From: Citrobacter sp. Awk 4
GTDB lineage: Bacteria; Pseudomonadota; Gammaproteobacteria; Enterobacterales; Enterobacteriaceae
NCBI RefSeq assembly: GCF_028069725.1
Contig: NZ_JANEWG010000019.1
Coordinates: 1-64,000 of the forward strand
Length of the DNA: 64,000 nt
Direction of reading: 5' to 3'
Shown: piece after piece, positions 1-13,191 of the stretch
Numbering within the stretch: position 1 is the first letter of the stretch
Layout: each line of letters opens with the position of its first letter
Translations under genes and position numbers: made by a program
The notes under the pieces: model-generated
Database searches by the model: none
What the model was told of the DNA's origin: nothing
What the model saw: the letters and a program-made list of their open reading frames with translations, nothing else

Positions 1-502
1 AAGTTGTACATTGTGACGTTATTGCATAGATTTAAAAAATCATACAAATTATATTAAATGATTGATTTTAAAGAATTTTAATAATTGTTATTTACGACTT
101 TTTTCCTTTTTTATTTTAAAATTTCTGTCCTGGGTTCCTGTGATCGTTTTTAAGTGCAAAAAAACACCGCTTGTAACGACTCGTGCTGCCAGGGTTTCTT
201 TCTCGCCACTGAACCCCATTAAAATGTGCGGTGAGCGGCATTTTCTCCCTTTGCATAGAAATGCAATGTATCTGGCTAAGAAAAAATAAAAATGACGGAA
301 ATAACAGCGGGATTAGTGGTTAATTAGCACTTTGGTGTGAACCGAAATATCAAAATACCACTCGCGGGTGAGTTATTTAAAATGTTTCCACAGACATACT
401 CTTCATCGTAACGCCGCGTTAACAAAAAACGTATCGCGTTAACAATAAATTTGACTGGTTTTTTAATTTATCTTCATGTACGACCAGGTCCAGGGTGACA
501 AC
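1..502. promoter_or_regulatory. csgD-csgB intergenic regulatory region (left part cut by window)
   Basis: This AT-rich stretch has no convincing gene. It lies upstream of csgB, where E. coli has the long control region between divergent csgDEFG and csgBAC. The sequence CGGGTGAGTTA at 365-375 fits the published CsgD-binding consensus CGGGKGAKNKA and sits about 130 bases before the csgB start. In E. coli the region also binds OmpR, IHF, H-NS and other factors on the csgD side; I did not assign those sites individually. csgD itself would lie left of the window. Confidence 0.75.
365..375 (+). promoter_or_regulatory. CsgD-binding box upstream of csgB
   Basis: The 11-mer CGGGTGAGTTA matches the CsgD consensus CGGGKGAKNKA at every defined position. 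It precedes csgB in the same orientation as the functional E. coli site, so it likely mediates CsgD activation of csgBAC. Confidence 0.7.
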
Positions 503-958
503 ATGAAAAACAAATTGTTATTTATGATGTTAACAATACTGGGTGCGCCTGGGATTGCAGCCGCGACAAGTTATGATATGGCAACGTCAGAATATAACTT
601 TGCGGTAAATGAATTAAGCAAGTCTTCATTTAATCAGGCAGCCATCATTGGTCAAGTTGGCACAAATAATAGTGCAAATGTTCGCCAGGACGGCGCAAAA
701 CAGTTGTCCGTCGTTTCACAAGAAGGTGGAAATAACCGGGCAAAGGTTGACCAATCAGGAGCTTATAACCTTGCGTACATTGATCAGAAGGGTAACTCTA
801 ATGATGCAAGTATTTCGCAAGGTTCATATGGTAATACAGCGATGATTATCCAGAAAGGCTCTGGAAATAAAGCAAATATTACTCAGTATGGTACGCAAAA
901 AACAGCAGTTGTGGTGCAGAGACAGTCGCAAATGGCTATTCGCGTTATTCAACGTTAA
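503..958 (+). CDS. csgB: Minor curlin CsgB, curli nucleator
   Basis: CsgB is the outer-surface nucleator that templates CsgA polymerisation into curli amyloid. The 151-residue product matches the E. coli length. A Sec signal peptide (MKNKLL then a hydrophobic run ending near AAA, about residue 21) is followed by five imperfect 22-residue curlin repeats with Q/N and GN spacing, such as IGQVGTNNSANVRQDG and IIQKGSGNKANITQYG. The last repeat, about QKTAVVVQRQSQMAIRVIQR, is basic and lacks the glycine pair, as expected for the cell-anchoring repeat. The ATG at 503 is chosen over an in-frame ATG at 476 because it directly starts the signal peptide and follows a GGGTGA-type site. First gene of csgBAC; csgA begins 41 bases later. 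Confidence 0.97.
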   Translation: MKNKLLFMMLTILGAPGIAAATSYDMATSEYNFAVNELSKSSFNQAAIIGQVGTNNSANVRQDGAKQLSVVSQEGGNNRAKVDQSGAYNLAYIDQKGNSNDASISQGSYGNTAMIIQKGSGNKANITQYGTQKTAVVVQRQSQMAIRVIQR

Positions 959-999
959 TACTTTTTGCGACGTTTAAATCAATCCGATGGGGGTTTACC

Positions 1000-1458
1000 A
1001 TGAAACTTTTCAAAGTGGCAGCTATTGCAGCAATCGTAGTTTCTGGCAGTGCTCTGGCTGGTGTTGTTCCGCAATATGGTGGTGGTGGTAATGGTGGTTG
1101 GCCTGGACATGGCGACAACGGCCCGAATTCACATTTGACCATTTACCAGTTCGGTGGTGGTAACTCAGCTGTCGCCTTGCAATCTAATGCTAAAAACTCT
1201 GATCTGACGATTACTCAACACGGCGGCGGAAACGGTGCAGATGTTGGTCAGGGTTCCGATGACAGCTCTATTGATCTGCTGCAAAAAGGCTTCGGCAACA
1301 GCGCGACTCTTGACCAGTGGAACGGCAAAGACTCCACTATGTCTGTTAAACAGTTCGGTGGTGGTAACGGCGCGCTGGTGGATCAGACTGCTTCTGGTTC
1401 CGATGTGACCATCAAACAGGTTGGCTTTGGCAACAATGCGACAGCCCATCAGTACTAA
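1000..1458 (+). CDS. csgA: Major curlin CsgA, curli amyloid subunit
   Basis: CsgA is secreted unfolded through CsgG and polymerises on CsgB as the main curli fibre. The 152-residue precursor has a signal peptide ending SALA (residues 1-20). Next comes the glycine-rich N22-type targeting segment (GVVPQYGGGG onward), then five curlin repeats starting with S-x-hydrophobic: SHLTIYQFGGGN, SDLTITQHGGGN, SSIDLLQKGFGN, STMSVKQFGGGN and SDVTIKQVGFGN. The Ser, Gln and Asn positions that stack in the beta-solenoid are kept in all five. The targeting segment is slightly different from the E. coli one (a WPGHGDN stretch). A terminator-like hairpin follows the stop and separates csgA from csgC, consistent with csgBA being made in excess. 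Confidence 0.98.
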   Translation: MKLFKVAAIAAIVVSGSALAGVVPQYGGGGNGGWPGHGDNGPNSHLTIYQFGGGNSAVALQSNAKNSDLTITQHGGGNGADVGQGSDDSSIDLLQKGFGNSATLDQWNGKDSTMSVKQFGGGNGALVDQTASGSDVTIKQVGFGNNATAHQY

Positions 1459-1480
1459 TACAGAATCTGTATTATAGAAA

Positions 1481-1507
1481 AACAGGGCGAATGCCCTGTT
1501 TTTTTTC
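1481..1507 (+). terminator. Intrinsic terminator/attenuator between csgA and csgC
   Basis: An 8-bp stem AACAGGGC/GCCCTGTT with a four-base loop is followed by an uninterrupted T run. It sits between csgA and csgC in the same direction, so it would reduce read-through into csgC. Confidence 0.85.
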
Positions 1508-1518
1508 GGGAGGACATT

Positions 1519-1851
1519 ATGCACACGTTATTACTCCTTGCAGCGCTGACCAATCAAATTACCTTCAACACGACCCAGCAGGGTGAAATGTACACCATCA
1601 TCCCTCAGGTTACGCTGACGCAGCCTTGTATGTGCCAGGTACAAATTGTCTCTTTGCGAGAGGGCGTTTCGGGGCAAAGCCGCACACAGCAGAGAAAGAC
1701 GCTTTCTTTACCCGCTAATCAACCGATTGATTTAACAAAACTGAGTTTAAATATTTCCGCTGGGGATTCCGTTAAAATTGTAGTGACTGTTTCGGACGGA
1801 CAAACACTGCATTTATCTCAGGAATGGCCGTCCTCTGCGACATCGTCATAA
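1519..1851 (+). CDS. csgC: Curli assembly protein CsgC, periplasmic amyloid inhibitor
   Basis: CsgC is a small periplasmic immunoglobulin-like protein that prevents premature CsgA amyloid formation. The 110-residue product has a short N-terminal hydrophobic leader (MHTLLLLAAL), a beta-rich body, and the characteristic C-M-C motif in TQPCMCQVQ (about residues 37-39), seen in E. coli CsgC and related to DsbD-like redox folds. A GGGAGGA ribosome-binding site precedes the ATG. It is the last gene of csgBAC, downstream of the csgA terminator. Confidence 0.95.
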   Translation: MHTLLLLAALTNQITFNTTQQGEMYTIIPQVTLTQPCMCQVQIVSLREGVSGQSRTQQRKTLSLPANQPIDLTKLSLNISAGDSVKIVVTVSDGQTLHLSQEWPSSATSS

Positions 1852-2005
1852 TTAATTGATTTATTAATATAAGTGATATGGCTGAAGAACGATTGTTGTT
1901 CTATGAATATAAAAAGGTGTCCACACCATTGAAGTGAACCTTCATCTCCGCCGTAAAGGAAAACACCGAACCCTCAAGGATGATTTCTCATTGAGGAGCG
2001 TTATC

Positions 2006-2329
2006 ATGTATTCACGTTGGTCTACGCATTTTCTGACGACGAGCATGGCTGCTCTTATTCTGTTCTCCGCCCCGATCATGGCTCAGCAGGAAGTACAAGG
2101 CGGCATTATTCATTTTCGCGGCGAAATCGTTGAATCTCCTTGTGACGTCTCCTCCAGCCAGCAGCAGGTTTCCATGTCTTGTGCGCGTAATGGCGCGATG
2201 AAAACAAACCAGTTTACCCTCCAGCAGGTTTCGACAGTGCCTCAACAGGTTCAGCAGGTCGCCAGTGTGAAAATGCATTATCTTAATGCGCAAAAAAACA
2301 TGGCGATTTTGAGTATTGAGTACAAATAG
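2006..2329 (+). CDS. ymdA: YmdA, small exported pilin-like protein of unknown function
   Basis: This 107-residue protein is the positional and sequence relative of E. coli YmdA, which has no established function. The ATG at 2006 follows GAGGAG and begins a typical signal peptide (MYSRWSTHFL, hydrophobic core, cleavage near IMA-QQ). The mature start GGIIHFRGEIVESPCDV has the G-x-I-x-F-x-G-x-I-V-x-x-P-C pattern of type 1 fimbrial subunits. A second Cys (MSCAR) lies where pilins make their disulfide, and the C-terminus ends in a beta-strand-like SIEYK. It is shorter than a true pilin. It follows csgC by 154 bases and is probably a separate unit. No usher or chaperone gene is nearby. The pilin resemblance is motif-based inference. 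Confidence 0.85.
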   Translation: MYSRWSTHFLTTSMAALILFSAPIMAQQEVQGGIIHFRGEIVESPCDVSSSQQQVSMSCARNGAMKTNQFTLQQVSTVPQQVQQVASVKMHYLNAQKNMAILSIEYK

Positions 2330-2428
2330 ACCGCTGAAACGACAACAAAGAAAACTGCCATTAAAAAGCGCGATTTCATTGAAAACCCTGCTGTACACTT
2401 AGAGGATAGGCTCAGGCAAGGGGGATTT

Positions 2429-2971
2429 ATGAAATCGCGTGTTCATGTTCTACACGGTGACATTACGGATGTTGCTGTAGATGTGATCGTTAATGCCGCA
2501 AACTCTTCACTATTGGGGGGCGGGGGCGTTGATGGCGCCATTCATCGTGCTGCAGGACCGGCACTGCTCGAAGCGTGCAAAAAAGTGAGGCAGCAGATGG
2601 GCGAGTGTCCTGCGGGGCATGCCGTTATCACTCTGGCGGGTGATCTCCCTGCCAAAGCGGTGATCCACGCAGTGGGCCCGGTCTGGCAGGGCGGGGGGCA
2701 CCGCGAAGCGGAACTGCTGGAAGATGCTTATCTGAATAGCCTGCAACTGGCGCTGGCCAATGGTTACAGCTCCATTGCTTTTCCTGCCATCAGCACTGGC
2801 GCTTATGGTTATCCGCGTGCAGCGGCTGCCGAGATCGCCGTGAAAACGGTGTTGGAATTTCTCACCCGTCGTGCCTTGCCTGATCAGGTGTACTTCGTTT
2901 GTTACGATGAAGAAAATGCTCACTTGTATGCACGCTTGCTGACTCAACAGGGCGATGAGGTTACCTTCTGA
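2429..2971 (+). CDS. ymdB: YmdB, macrodomain O-acetyl-ADP-ribose deacetylase, RNase III modulator
   Basis: YmdB family macrodomains hydrolyse O-acetyl-ADP-ribose; in E. coli the protein also inhibits RNase III and affects biofilm. The 180-residue product is a single macrodomain. It keeps [22 protein letters not shown]-type ligand loop features, including Asn25 and Asp35, which match the catalytic pair of the E. coli enzyme. The second loop, ISTGAYGYP, is also conserved. It is about three residues longer than K-12 YmdB at the C-terminus. clsC starts immediately after its stop codon, so the two are translationally coupled, as in E. coli. Confidence 0.95.
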   Translation: MKSRVHVLHGDITDVAVDVIVNAANSSLLGGGGVDGAIHRAAGPALLEACKKVRQQMGECPAGHAVITLAGDLPAKAVIHAVGPVWQGGGHREAELLEDAYLNSLQLALANGYSSIAFPAISTGAYGYPRAAAAEIAVKTVLEFLTRRALPDQVYFVCYDEENAHLYARLLTQQGDEVTF

Positions 2972-2972
2972 G

Positions 2973-4394
2973 ATGACGCGACTTGAACGAGCGGTTGCGC
3001 CTCTTTGTTCAAGCCATCCTGGCGAGTGCGGGATCCTTGCGTTGAGTGATGGCCTGGACGCCTTCGCCGCCCGTTATCGGTTAACTGAAATGGCAGAACG
3101 CACCCTGGATGTGCAGTATTACATCTGGGAAAACGACATGTCAGGGCGTTTGCTGTTTTCAGTGTTGTTGACAGCGGCAAAACGGGGTGTCCATGTTCGT
3201 CTGCTTTTAGACGATAACAACACCCCTGGCCTTGACGATACGCTCCAGTTACTGGATAACCATCCTAATATTGAAGTCCGCTTGTTTAATCCATTCTCGT
3301 TTCGCACCCTGCGTGTACTGGGTTATTTAACCGATTTCGCACGGCTGAATCGCCGTATGCACAACAAAAGCTATACGGCGGATGGCGTTATCACGCTGGT
3401 TGGCGGGCGAAACATTGGTGATGCCTATTTCGGCGCAGGGGAGGAGCCGCTGTTTTCCGACCTTGACGTGATGGCTGTCGGTCCGGTGGTGAAAGAGGTG
3501 GCCGATGACTTTGAGCGTTACTGGCATTGTGGATCTGTTTCGACTCTGCAGGATGTGCTGGAACTGCCCGAACGCGAACATCCTCACCATATCGACTTCC
3601 CTGAATCCTGGTATAACGACGACATGACTCGCCGTTACTTAAATACGCTGGAGACCAGCCAGTTTATGTCGCACCTTGATGGCGGTTCGCTGCCTTTGAT
3701 TTGGGCGAAAACCCGGCTTCTTAGCGACGATCCTTCAAAAGGAGAAGGGAAAGCACAGCGTCATTCGTTGCTGCCACAACGATTGTTTGATGTGATGGGG
3801 TCTCCGTCAAAGCGAATCGATATTATTTCAGCCTATTTTGTACCGACCCGTGCCGGCGTGATTCAACTGCTGCAACTGGTCAGAAAAGGCGTCAGGATAG
3901 CGATTCTGACTAATTCGCTGGCGGCGAATGACGTAGCGGTCGTCCATGCGGGTTATGCTCGCTGGCGCAAAAAATTACTTCGCTACGGGATTGAGTTGTA
4001 TGAACTGAAACCGACCAACACGCGTGACACAGGGCTTCACGATCGCGGATTAACAGGAAATTCAGGCTCCAGCCTGCATGCAAAAACCTTCAGTATCGAT
4101 GGTAATAAAGTGTTCATCGGCTCGCTTAATTTTGATCCTCGCTCGACGCTACTGAATACCGAAATGGGATTTGTGATAGAAAGCGAAGCCCTGGCGTCGC
4201 TTATTCATGAGCGTTTTTTACAACGACAGCGCGATTCAGCCTGGCAACTGCGCCTGGACAGGTGGGGACGCATCAATTGGGTCGATCGCCAACAGAGCGA
4301 AGAAGTGGTCCTGAAAAAAGAACCCGCTACAGGATTCTGGAAGCGGGTTCAGGTGCGACTGGCAACGTTATTACCGATTGAATGGTTGCTCTAA
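2973..4394 (+). CDS. clsC: Cardiolipin synthase C
   Basis: ClsC makes cardiolipin at the inner membrane, using phosphatidylglycerol and phosphatidylethanolamine, and is aided by the ymdB product. The 473-residue protein (same length as E. coli) has two phospholipase D HKD motifs: MHNKSYTADG (His130, Lys132) and LHAKTFSIDGNKVFIGSLN further on, each followed by GG/GS-x-N. The ATG at 2973 lies one base after the ymdB stop, with GAGG at 2957-2960 as ribosome-binding site. An in-frame ATG at 2955 would add six residues absent from E. coli ClsC, so the shorter start is preferred. opgC converges only 24 bases beyond the stop. Confidence 0.96.
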   Translation: MTRLERAVAPLCSSHPGECGILALSDGLDAFAARYRLTEMAERTLDVQYYIWENDMSGRLLFSVLLTAAKRGVHVRLLLDDNNTPGLDDTLQLLDNHPNIEVRLFNPFSFRTLRVLGYLTDFARLNRRMHNKSYTADGVITLVGGRNIGDAYFGAGEEPLFSDLDVMAVGPVVKEVADDFERYWHCGSVSTLQDVLELPEREHPHHIDFPESWYNDDMTRRYLNTLETSQFMSHLDGGSLPLIWAKTRLLSDDPSKGEGKAQRHSLLPQRLFDVMGSPSKRIDIISAYFVPTRAGVIQLLQLVRKGVRIAILTNSLAANDVAVVHAGYARWRKKLLRYGIELYELKPTNTRDTGLHDRGLTGNSGSSLHAKTFSIDGNKVFIGSLNFDPRSTLLNTEMGFVIESEALASLIHERFLQRQRDSAWQLRLDRWGRINWVDRQQSEEVVLKKEPATGFWKRVQVRLATLLPIEWLL

Positions 4395-4418
4395 ACGATA
4401 AACCACATAGAGCGGGAA

Positions 4419-5579
4419 TTAATTGGCCATCGCATCATTTTTATCGCGTTTAACCGGCGGTTTGCCAGAAAACAAAAATTTCAACAACGGGATGCGTAAA
4501 TGGATTTCATACAGAATTATCGCAATACCAATGACAAAGACCAGACCACTTAAAAATCCGAGCAGGTTGGATTGAATGTGCGGGGTAATATAGGCCCCAA
4601 AAAACAGTGTTAAGGGGTGGTGTACCAGGTAGATAAAGAGCGAAGCATTCACAAAATAGGTGACGCGAGCCGATTGAAAATTCAGTAAACGATGTCCCAA
4701 AGAAAAGACCACATTCACCATCCACAGCCCCATAACCATGGTAATCACATACTCCGTTTCATACATCCAGGCATCGCCGTTGCCGTAATGCTGGTTCAGC
4801 AGATAGGCCACAAAGGCAAGGCCGGCGGCTATGGTGCAGCCACGTGACGGCGTGGTGAAGAGCGCTTTCAAATTGGGAGAAATAAACGCCAGTGCGCCCA
4901 GCATGAAAAAGGGCACGTAAAACAAAGTTTGCATGACAATGAAATTGAACAGGCCATCGCTGAGTATCGGCGGATAAATGATCAGAATAGTGCGTCTGAC
5001 GACCGCGTAACCCACCCCGAGTAAGAAAAAGATGACGGTCAGTTTCGGCATGGAAATATGCGTCATCCATGTGTTTTCAGCGGCGCCCAGACGTTTTTTA
5101 ATTTGGGTAAATACCCACATACTTAGCGTCGTTAATACCACCAGTACCAGCAAAAACCAGAGATGAGAAATTAATTCCCAGGCCAGCGCATTATATTTAT
5201 CGTAAGCCGAGAGGGTATGCCAGCTATCCGCCTTTCCTTTGACATATTGCAACATAATAAATTGCGGCAATGTGAGGAGTGGAATGGCAGTCAACATGGG
5301 AATGCCCACGCGTTCTACGCGGACCTTCCACCAGCGTTTTAAGGGATAACGCAGGAATAACATGTATGAAAAATAACCCGAAATAACAAAAAAGACCTGC
5401 ATGCGAAACGCATGGACAAAGTCATTAAAGAGAGTAAGCCACCATGACGGTTCCGCACTGTTCACATGCCATGTATGACCTGAATATATCAATGAGATAT
5501 GAAAGGGGATCCCCAACAACATCAGCCAGGCACGGATGGAGTCAAGAAAATATTCACGTTGCGGGGGTACTGGATTCAT
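4419..5579 (-). CDS. opgC: OpgC (MdoC), glucan succinyltransferase
   Basis: OpgC is an inner-membrane acyltransferase-3 family protein that adds succinyl groups to osmoregulated periplasmic glucans. The 386-residue product has about ten hydrophobic segments and begins with the family signature [18 protein letters not shown], including the Arg and His expected for the acyltransferase-3 active region. SGYFSYMLF is another conserved segment. It is transcribed away from opgGH across a 254-base shared promoter region, as in E. coli, and ends close to convergent clsC. Confidence 0.97.
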   Translation of the reverse strand: MNPVPPQREYFLDSIRAWLMLLGIPFHISLIYSGHTWHVNSAEPSWWLTLFNDFVHAFRMQVFFVISGYFSYMLFLRYPLKRWWKVRVERVGIPMLTAIPLLTLPQFIMLQYVKGKADSWHTLSAYDKYNALAWELISHLWFLLVLVVLTTLSMWVFTQIKKRLGAAENTWMTHISMPKLTVIFFLLGVGYAVVRRTILIIYPPILSDGLFNFIVMQTLFYVPFFMLGALAFISPNLKALFTTPSRGCTIAAGLAFVAYLLNQHYGNGDAWMYETEYVITMVMGLWMVNVVFSLGHRLLNFQSARVTYFVNASLFIYLVHHPLTLFFGAYITPHIQSNLLGFLSGLVFVIGIAIILYEIHLRIPLLKFLFSGKPPVKRDKNDAMAN

Positions 5580-9908
<4,329 letters not shown>

Positions 9909-9923
9909 ACGAAGCGAGATGAA

Positions 9924-9953
9924 AATACCGGCCTGGCGCCGGTATTTTTTTTG
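9924..9953 (+). terminator. Intrinsic terminator after opgGH
   Basis: The stem ATACCGGC/GCGCCGGTAT, a G+C-rich hairpin, is followed by eight T residues, 16 bases after the opgH stop. Confidence 0.9.
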
Positions 9954-9981
9954 ATTCAATAGATGATTGATGAGGTATCCG

Positions 9982-10209
9982 GTGCGAACACTGGCAGTCA
10001 GTATTATGGTGCTGTTACTCAGCGGTTGCGGCAGCATTATTAGCAGAACCATTCCCGGTCAGGGGCATGGCAACCAATACTATCCCGGTGTGCAGTGGGA
10101 TGTCCGGGATTCGGCATGGCGCTATGTCACCATTCTCGATCTGCCTTTTTCCCTGGTGTTTGATACGCTGTTGCTACCGCTGGATATCCACCACGGCCCT
10201 TATGAGTAA
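9982..10209 (+). CDS. yceK: YceK, outer-membrane-type lipoprotein of unknown function (DUF1375)
   Basis: The product is a 75-residue lipoprotein, identical in length to E. coli YceK. A GTG at 9982 is preferred: it gives MRTLAVSIMV, aligning with the E. coli start, and lies seven bases after GAGG. An upstream ATG at 9970 is also in frame. The lipobox LLLSGC places the lipid-modified Cys at about residue 17. The following Gly-Ser does not suggest inner-membrane retention, so an outer-membrane location is likely. The remainder (SRTIPGQGHGNQYYPGVQWD) is strongly conserved. Its TAA is directly abutted by the stop of convergent msyB. Function unknown. Confidence 0.93.
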   Translation: MRTLAVSIMVLLLSGCGSIISRTIPGQGHGNQYYPGVQWDVRDSAWRYVTILDLPFSLVFDTLLLPLDIHHGPYE

Positions 10210-10581
10210 CTAGCGCTCATCCCATTCATCGGCGGCGGTTTGCCCCTCTTCGGTATCAAGTGGCGGTTCCAGCTGGAACTCACCTTCATCCCATTCATGA
10301 AGGGTGTTCTCTTCCTGCCACTCCTGTCGAATCTCAATCTCATCATAATCGCCGTCAAAGACACTTTGCGCTGCTTCGCCGCTTAGCATGGGCAGACATT
10401 CACCTTCTTCACCTTCGTCGGCAAAAAATTCGACCTGCCACATGATGTCGCCATCCTGCAGGACGTATTTTTGCACGTTGAGCTGTTGAACATTCGCTTC
10501 ATCTTGCTCGAGGCCAGTGTCAGCCAGAAATTCTTCACGGGCTGCGTCGATGGCTTCTTCCAGCGTGGCATACATGGTCAT
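10210..10581 (-). CDS. msyB: MsyB, very acidic protein
   Basis: MsyB was found in E. coli as a multicopy suppressor of secY and secA defects; its normal role is unclear and it has been linked to SecA-like acidic chaperone activity and to RpoS control. The 123-residue product is extremely rich in Glu and Asp, especially toward the C-terminus (EIEIRQEWQEENTLHEWDEG). The ATG at 10581 follows GGGAG. An in-frame ATG at 10659 would add 26 residues not present in the family. It is convergent with yceK with no spacer at all. Confidence 0.95.
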   Translation of the reverse strand: MTMYATLEEAIDAAREEFLADTGLEQDEANVQQLNVQKYVLQDGDIMWQVEFFADEGEEGECLPMLSGEAAQSVFDGDYDEIEIRQEWQEENTLHEWDEGEFQLEPPLDTEEGQTAADEWDER

Positions 10582-10699
10582 CAGTGTCTCCCTTTGATTT
10601 GACGAGGTATTCAGGGAAATAATAGCTGATTCTTTGGTTTTGCAAGTATGAATGCGCAAAAATCATTCAGATGCCTGAGTTGCGGCGTACACCTGAAAC

Positions 10700-11905
10700 T
10701 TACCGGTGTCGCTGCAGGCTGTTCCAGGAGTAGAGGGCGTTGAACAGCACCACGCAGGCAGTCACACAAAACACGGCGCGAAAACCGTAATTGGCGGAGA
10801 TAGCGGCGCCCATCAGTGGTCCGGTGACATTGCCGATGTCGCGAAATGACTGGTTGTAACTGAAGATCCGACCGGCCACCTGATTTGTCGAGTTATACAC
10901 CAGCAGCGTCTGGACGGCAGGAAGCAGGGCGCCATCCGCCGCACCCAGTAAAAAGCGCAGAATACCGAGTTGCCAGGGGCTCTGTACAAAGGACATGGGG
11001 ATCAACAGCAATACCGAAAAAACCAGCGCAACGATCAGGATTTTCTCCGGCCCAATCCGGTCTCCGAGCTTACCGAGTCTGGGCGCGCTGAGTAAGGCCG
11101 CGACGCCAGGAACTGACGCAATCATGCCGCTAATAAACGCAATATTACTGACATTTCCCGCTAATTCACGCACATACAGTGTAAGGATTGGCGCGATAGA
11201 GCCGGTGGCAACCTGAATAATCAGGGTGGTGACGAACAGACTCAGCACTAATCGCGGGTTTTTGAGTGAAGCGACGACCTCGCGAAGACGGAGCATCTCT
11301 TTTTTGCTGACGGGCTGGAAATGTTCGCGAATAAAAAAGAGCGTCAGTAAAAAACTGGAAAACAACACACTGGCGGTGATGAAAAATACAGGGCGCAGAC
11401 CGTAATGGTCCGCCAGTAATCCGCCCGCCAGTGGGCCGAGTAATGCACCGCTAACGCCCCCGGTAGAGAGCGTGCCAAGTGCCCAACCGCTCTTATTACG
11501 GGGAACTTGCGTTGCGATCAGCGCGTTAGCGTTGGGGATAAATCCACCGAGCAGACCCAGCAATGCCCGCAGGATGAGAAACTGCCAGATATTCTGCGCC
11601 AGACCCATGAACACCATCACGATCGCCATACCCAACGCGGAACGCAACAGCATGATTTTTCGACCTTTACGATCCGCCAGCCCGCCCCAGAAGGGGGAGG
11701 CAATGGCTGAAAACAAAAAGGTAATGCTGAACACCAGACCTGACCACATGTTAAGGGCGCTATGGCCCGTCACGCCGAGTTGTTCGACGTAAAGCGGTAA
11801 AAATGGCATGACCAGGCTAAATGCTGCCCCGGTTAAAAAACAGCCCAACCAGGCAACGGTAAGATTGCGTCTCCAGTTTATGGGAACATCATCAGAGGGT
11901 GACAT
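10700..11905 (-). CDS. mdtG: MdtG, major facilitator multidrug efflux transporter
   Basis: MdtG is a 12-helix drug:H+ antiporter of the inner membrane; the E. coli version gives resistance to fosfomycin and deoxycholate and belongs to the MarA/SoxS/Rob regulon. The 401-residue product shows the MFS motif A in the loop between helices 2 and 3 ([13 protein letters not shown]) and a repeat of it in the second half ([14 protein letters not shown]). It ends a few residues earlier than the K-12 protein. Transcribed alone, away from the direction of yceK. I did not identify a marbox with confidence. Confidence 0.95.
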   Translation of the reverse strand: MSPSDDVPINWRRNLTVAWLGCFLTGAAFSLVMPFLPLYVEQLGVTGHSALNMWSGLVFSITFLFSAIASPFWGGLADRKGRKIMLLRSALGMAIVMVFMGLAQNIWQFLILRALLGLLGGFIPNANALIATQVPRNKSGWALGTLSTGGVSGALLGPLAGGLLADHYGLRPVFFITASVLFSSFLLTLFFIREHFQPVSKKEMLRLREVVASLKNPRLVLSLFVTTLIIQVATGSIAPILTLYVRELAGNVSNIAFISGMIASVPGVAALLSAPRLGKLGDRIGPEKILIVALVFSVLLLIPMSFVQSPWQLGILRFLLGAADGALLPAVQTLLVYNSTNQVAGRIFSYNQSFRDIGNVTGPLMGAAISANYGFRAVFCVTACVVLFNALYSWNSLQRHR

Positions 11906-12022
11906 AGCTTTCTACTGTGCGAGGCGCGGTGGCGCGTTGGTAAATAAAATAAGCGCGCTAATTATGCGCCTGCATCATGGGCACTGCAATGGACGGGCGC
12001 TTTTAAAGCTAAAAGGCGAGGT

Positions 12023-12045
12023 GTGCAGCCCATTCAGGGCTGCAG
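12023..12045 (-). terminator. Hairpin downstream of lpxL, weak terminator
   Basis: A perfect 8-bp stem TGCAGCCC/GGGCTGCA with a five-base loop lies just after the lpxL stop in its direction of transcription. The T run is displaced and interrupted, so termination efficiency is uncertain. Confidence 0.5.
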
Positions 12046-12051
12046 GTGAGT

Positions 12052-12972
12052 TTAATAGCGGGAGGGGACACCTTCGGGGCGCGTCTTGAAGCGACGATGT
12101 AGCCACATATACTGCTCGGGAGCCATCATGATGCACTTCTCAACCACTTTATTCATCCAGGCTGCGGTGGTTTCAGCATCATCCAGCGGCGGGGAACATT
12201 CCGGCGGCAGCATAATCAGCTGATACCCTTTGCCGTCAGGTTTGCGGCGCGGAACAAAAGGCACCAGACAGGCATTCGACAGACGAGCGAGCATCCAGGT
12301 TCCGGATGTGGTAGCAGCTTGCTCTACTGCAAAAAAGGGCACAAATACGCTGGAGCGCGGGCCGTAGTCATGATCCGGCGCATACCAGACGACTTCCCCT
12401 TTTTTCAGCGCTTTGATCATGCCTTTCAGGTCTTTACGGTCGAGCATGGATTTGTTGGAACGCAGACGTCCCCAGGTTTGCAGCCAGTCCAGCAGCGGGT
12501 TGTCGTTTGGGCGATAGACGCCGATACCCGGCTCCTGGAGGCCAAACATGCGAGCACCGATCTCCAGAGTCAGAAAATGCATGCCGACCAGCAAGATCCC
12601 GCGTTTTTGTGCCTGAACGTCGCGAATATGCTCCATGCCGATCACTTCAGTCCAGCGGGATATTCGACGATCTGACCAAAACCAGGCCATACCTGTCTCC
12701 ATCAATCCCATACCCACGGACTCAAAATTTTTAACCACCATTTGGTGGCGCTCTTGCTCGCTCATGTGTGGAAAGCAGAGTTCCAGATTACGGTATGCCA
12801 CCCTGGTGCGTTGTTTCATAAATCGCAGCGCCAGATGACCTAACCCACAGCCCAGTTTGTAAATAATCGGGTAGGGCAGTTGTACAACCAACCAAAGAGC
12901 GCCTATACCCAGCCAGGTTAACCAATAACGTGGATGGAGTAATGCCGCGGAGAATTTTGGTAAATTCGTCAT
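12052..12972 (-). CDS. lpxL: LpxL, lipid A lauroyltransferase
   Basis: LpxL transfers laurate from acyl-ACP to Kdo2-lipid IVA at the inner membrane, the first late acylation of lipid A. The 306-residue product equals the E. coli length. An N-terminal membrane anchor (about residues 17-37) precedes the LABLAT acyltransferase domain with the H-x4-E/D catalytic motif [13 protein letters not shown] and [14 protein letters not shown]. The ATG at 12972 (MTNLPKF) matches the family start; the open frame extends upstream without support. It is divergent from trhO. The paralogue lpxM lies later in the window, at 55380. Confidence 0.97.
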   Translation of the reverse strand: MTNLPKFSAALLHPRYWLTWLGIGALWLVVQLPYPIIYKLGCGLGHLALRFMKQRTRVAYRNLELCFPHMSEQERHQMVVKNFESVGMGLMETGMAWFWSDRRISRWTEVIGMEHIRDVQAQKRGILLVGMHFLTLEIGARMFGLQEPGIGVYRPNDNPLLDWLQTWGRLRSNKSMLDRKDLKGMIKALKKGEVVWYAPDHDYGPRSSVFVPFFAVEQAATTSGTWMLARLSNACLVPFVPRRKPDGKGYQLIMLPPECSPPLDDAETTAAWMNKVVEKCIMMAPEQYMWLHRRFKTRPEGVPSRY

Positions 12973-13191
12973 GTCTATCCTGTCTATAAACGAACAATTC
13001 CCTGTATTGTTGCATTTTTTCGCGCGGAGCAAAAATCTGTGGCTATGGGTTGGTGATAAAATCGGCAATTGTTGGTGATTTTTAAATGCGAAGCATGAAA
13101 TGTAGCGCAAAATGTGTGGATGTAAATTTCCGGAGTTTGCTTTATGATGCCGCCCGATTTTCATTTTTATCAATCGCAGGATACGTACACC

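Noticed and set aside
62-289. 75-codon plus-strand open frame upstream of csgB
   Set aside because: It lies in the csgD-csgB control region, has no ribosome-binding site, and its product is a low-complexity Phe/Leu/Lys sequence.
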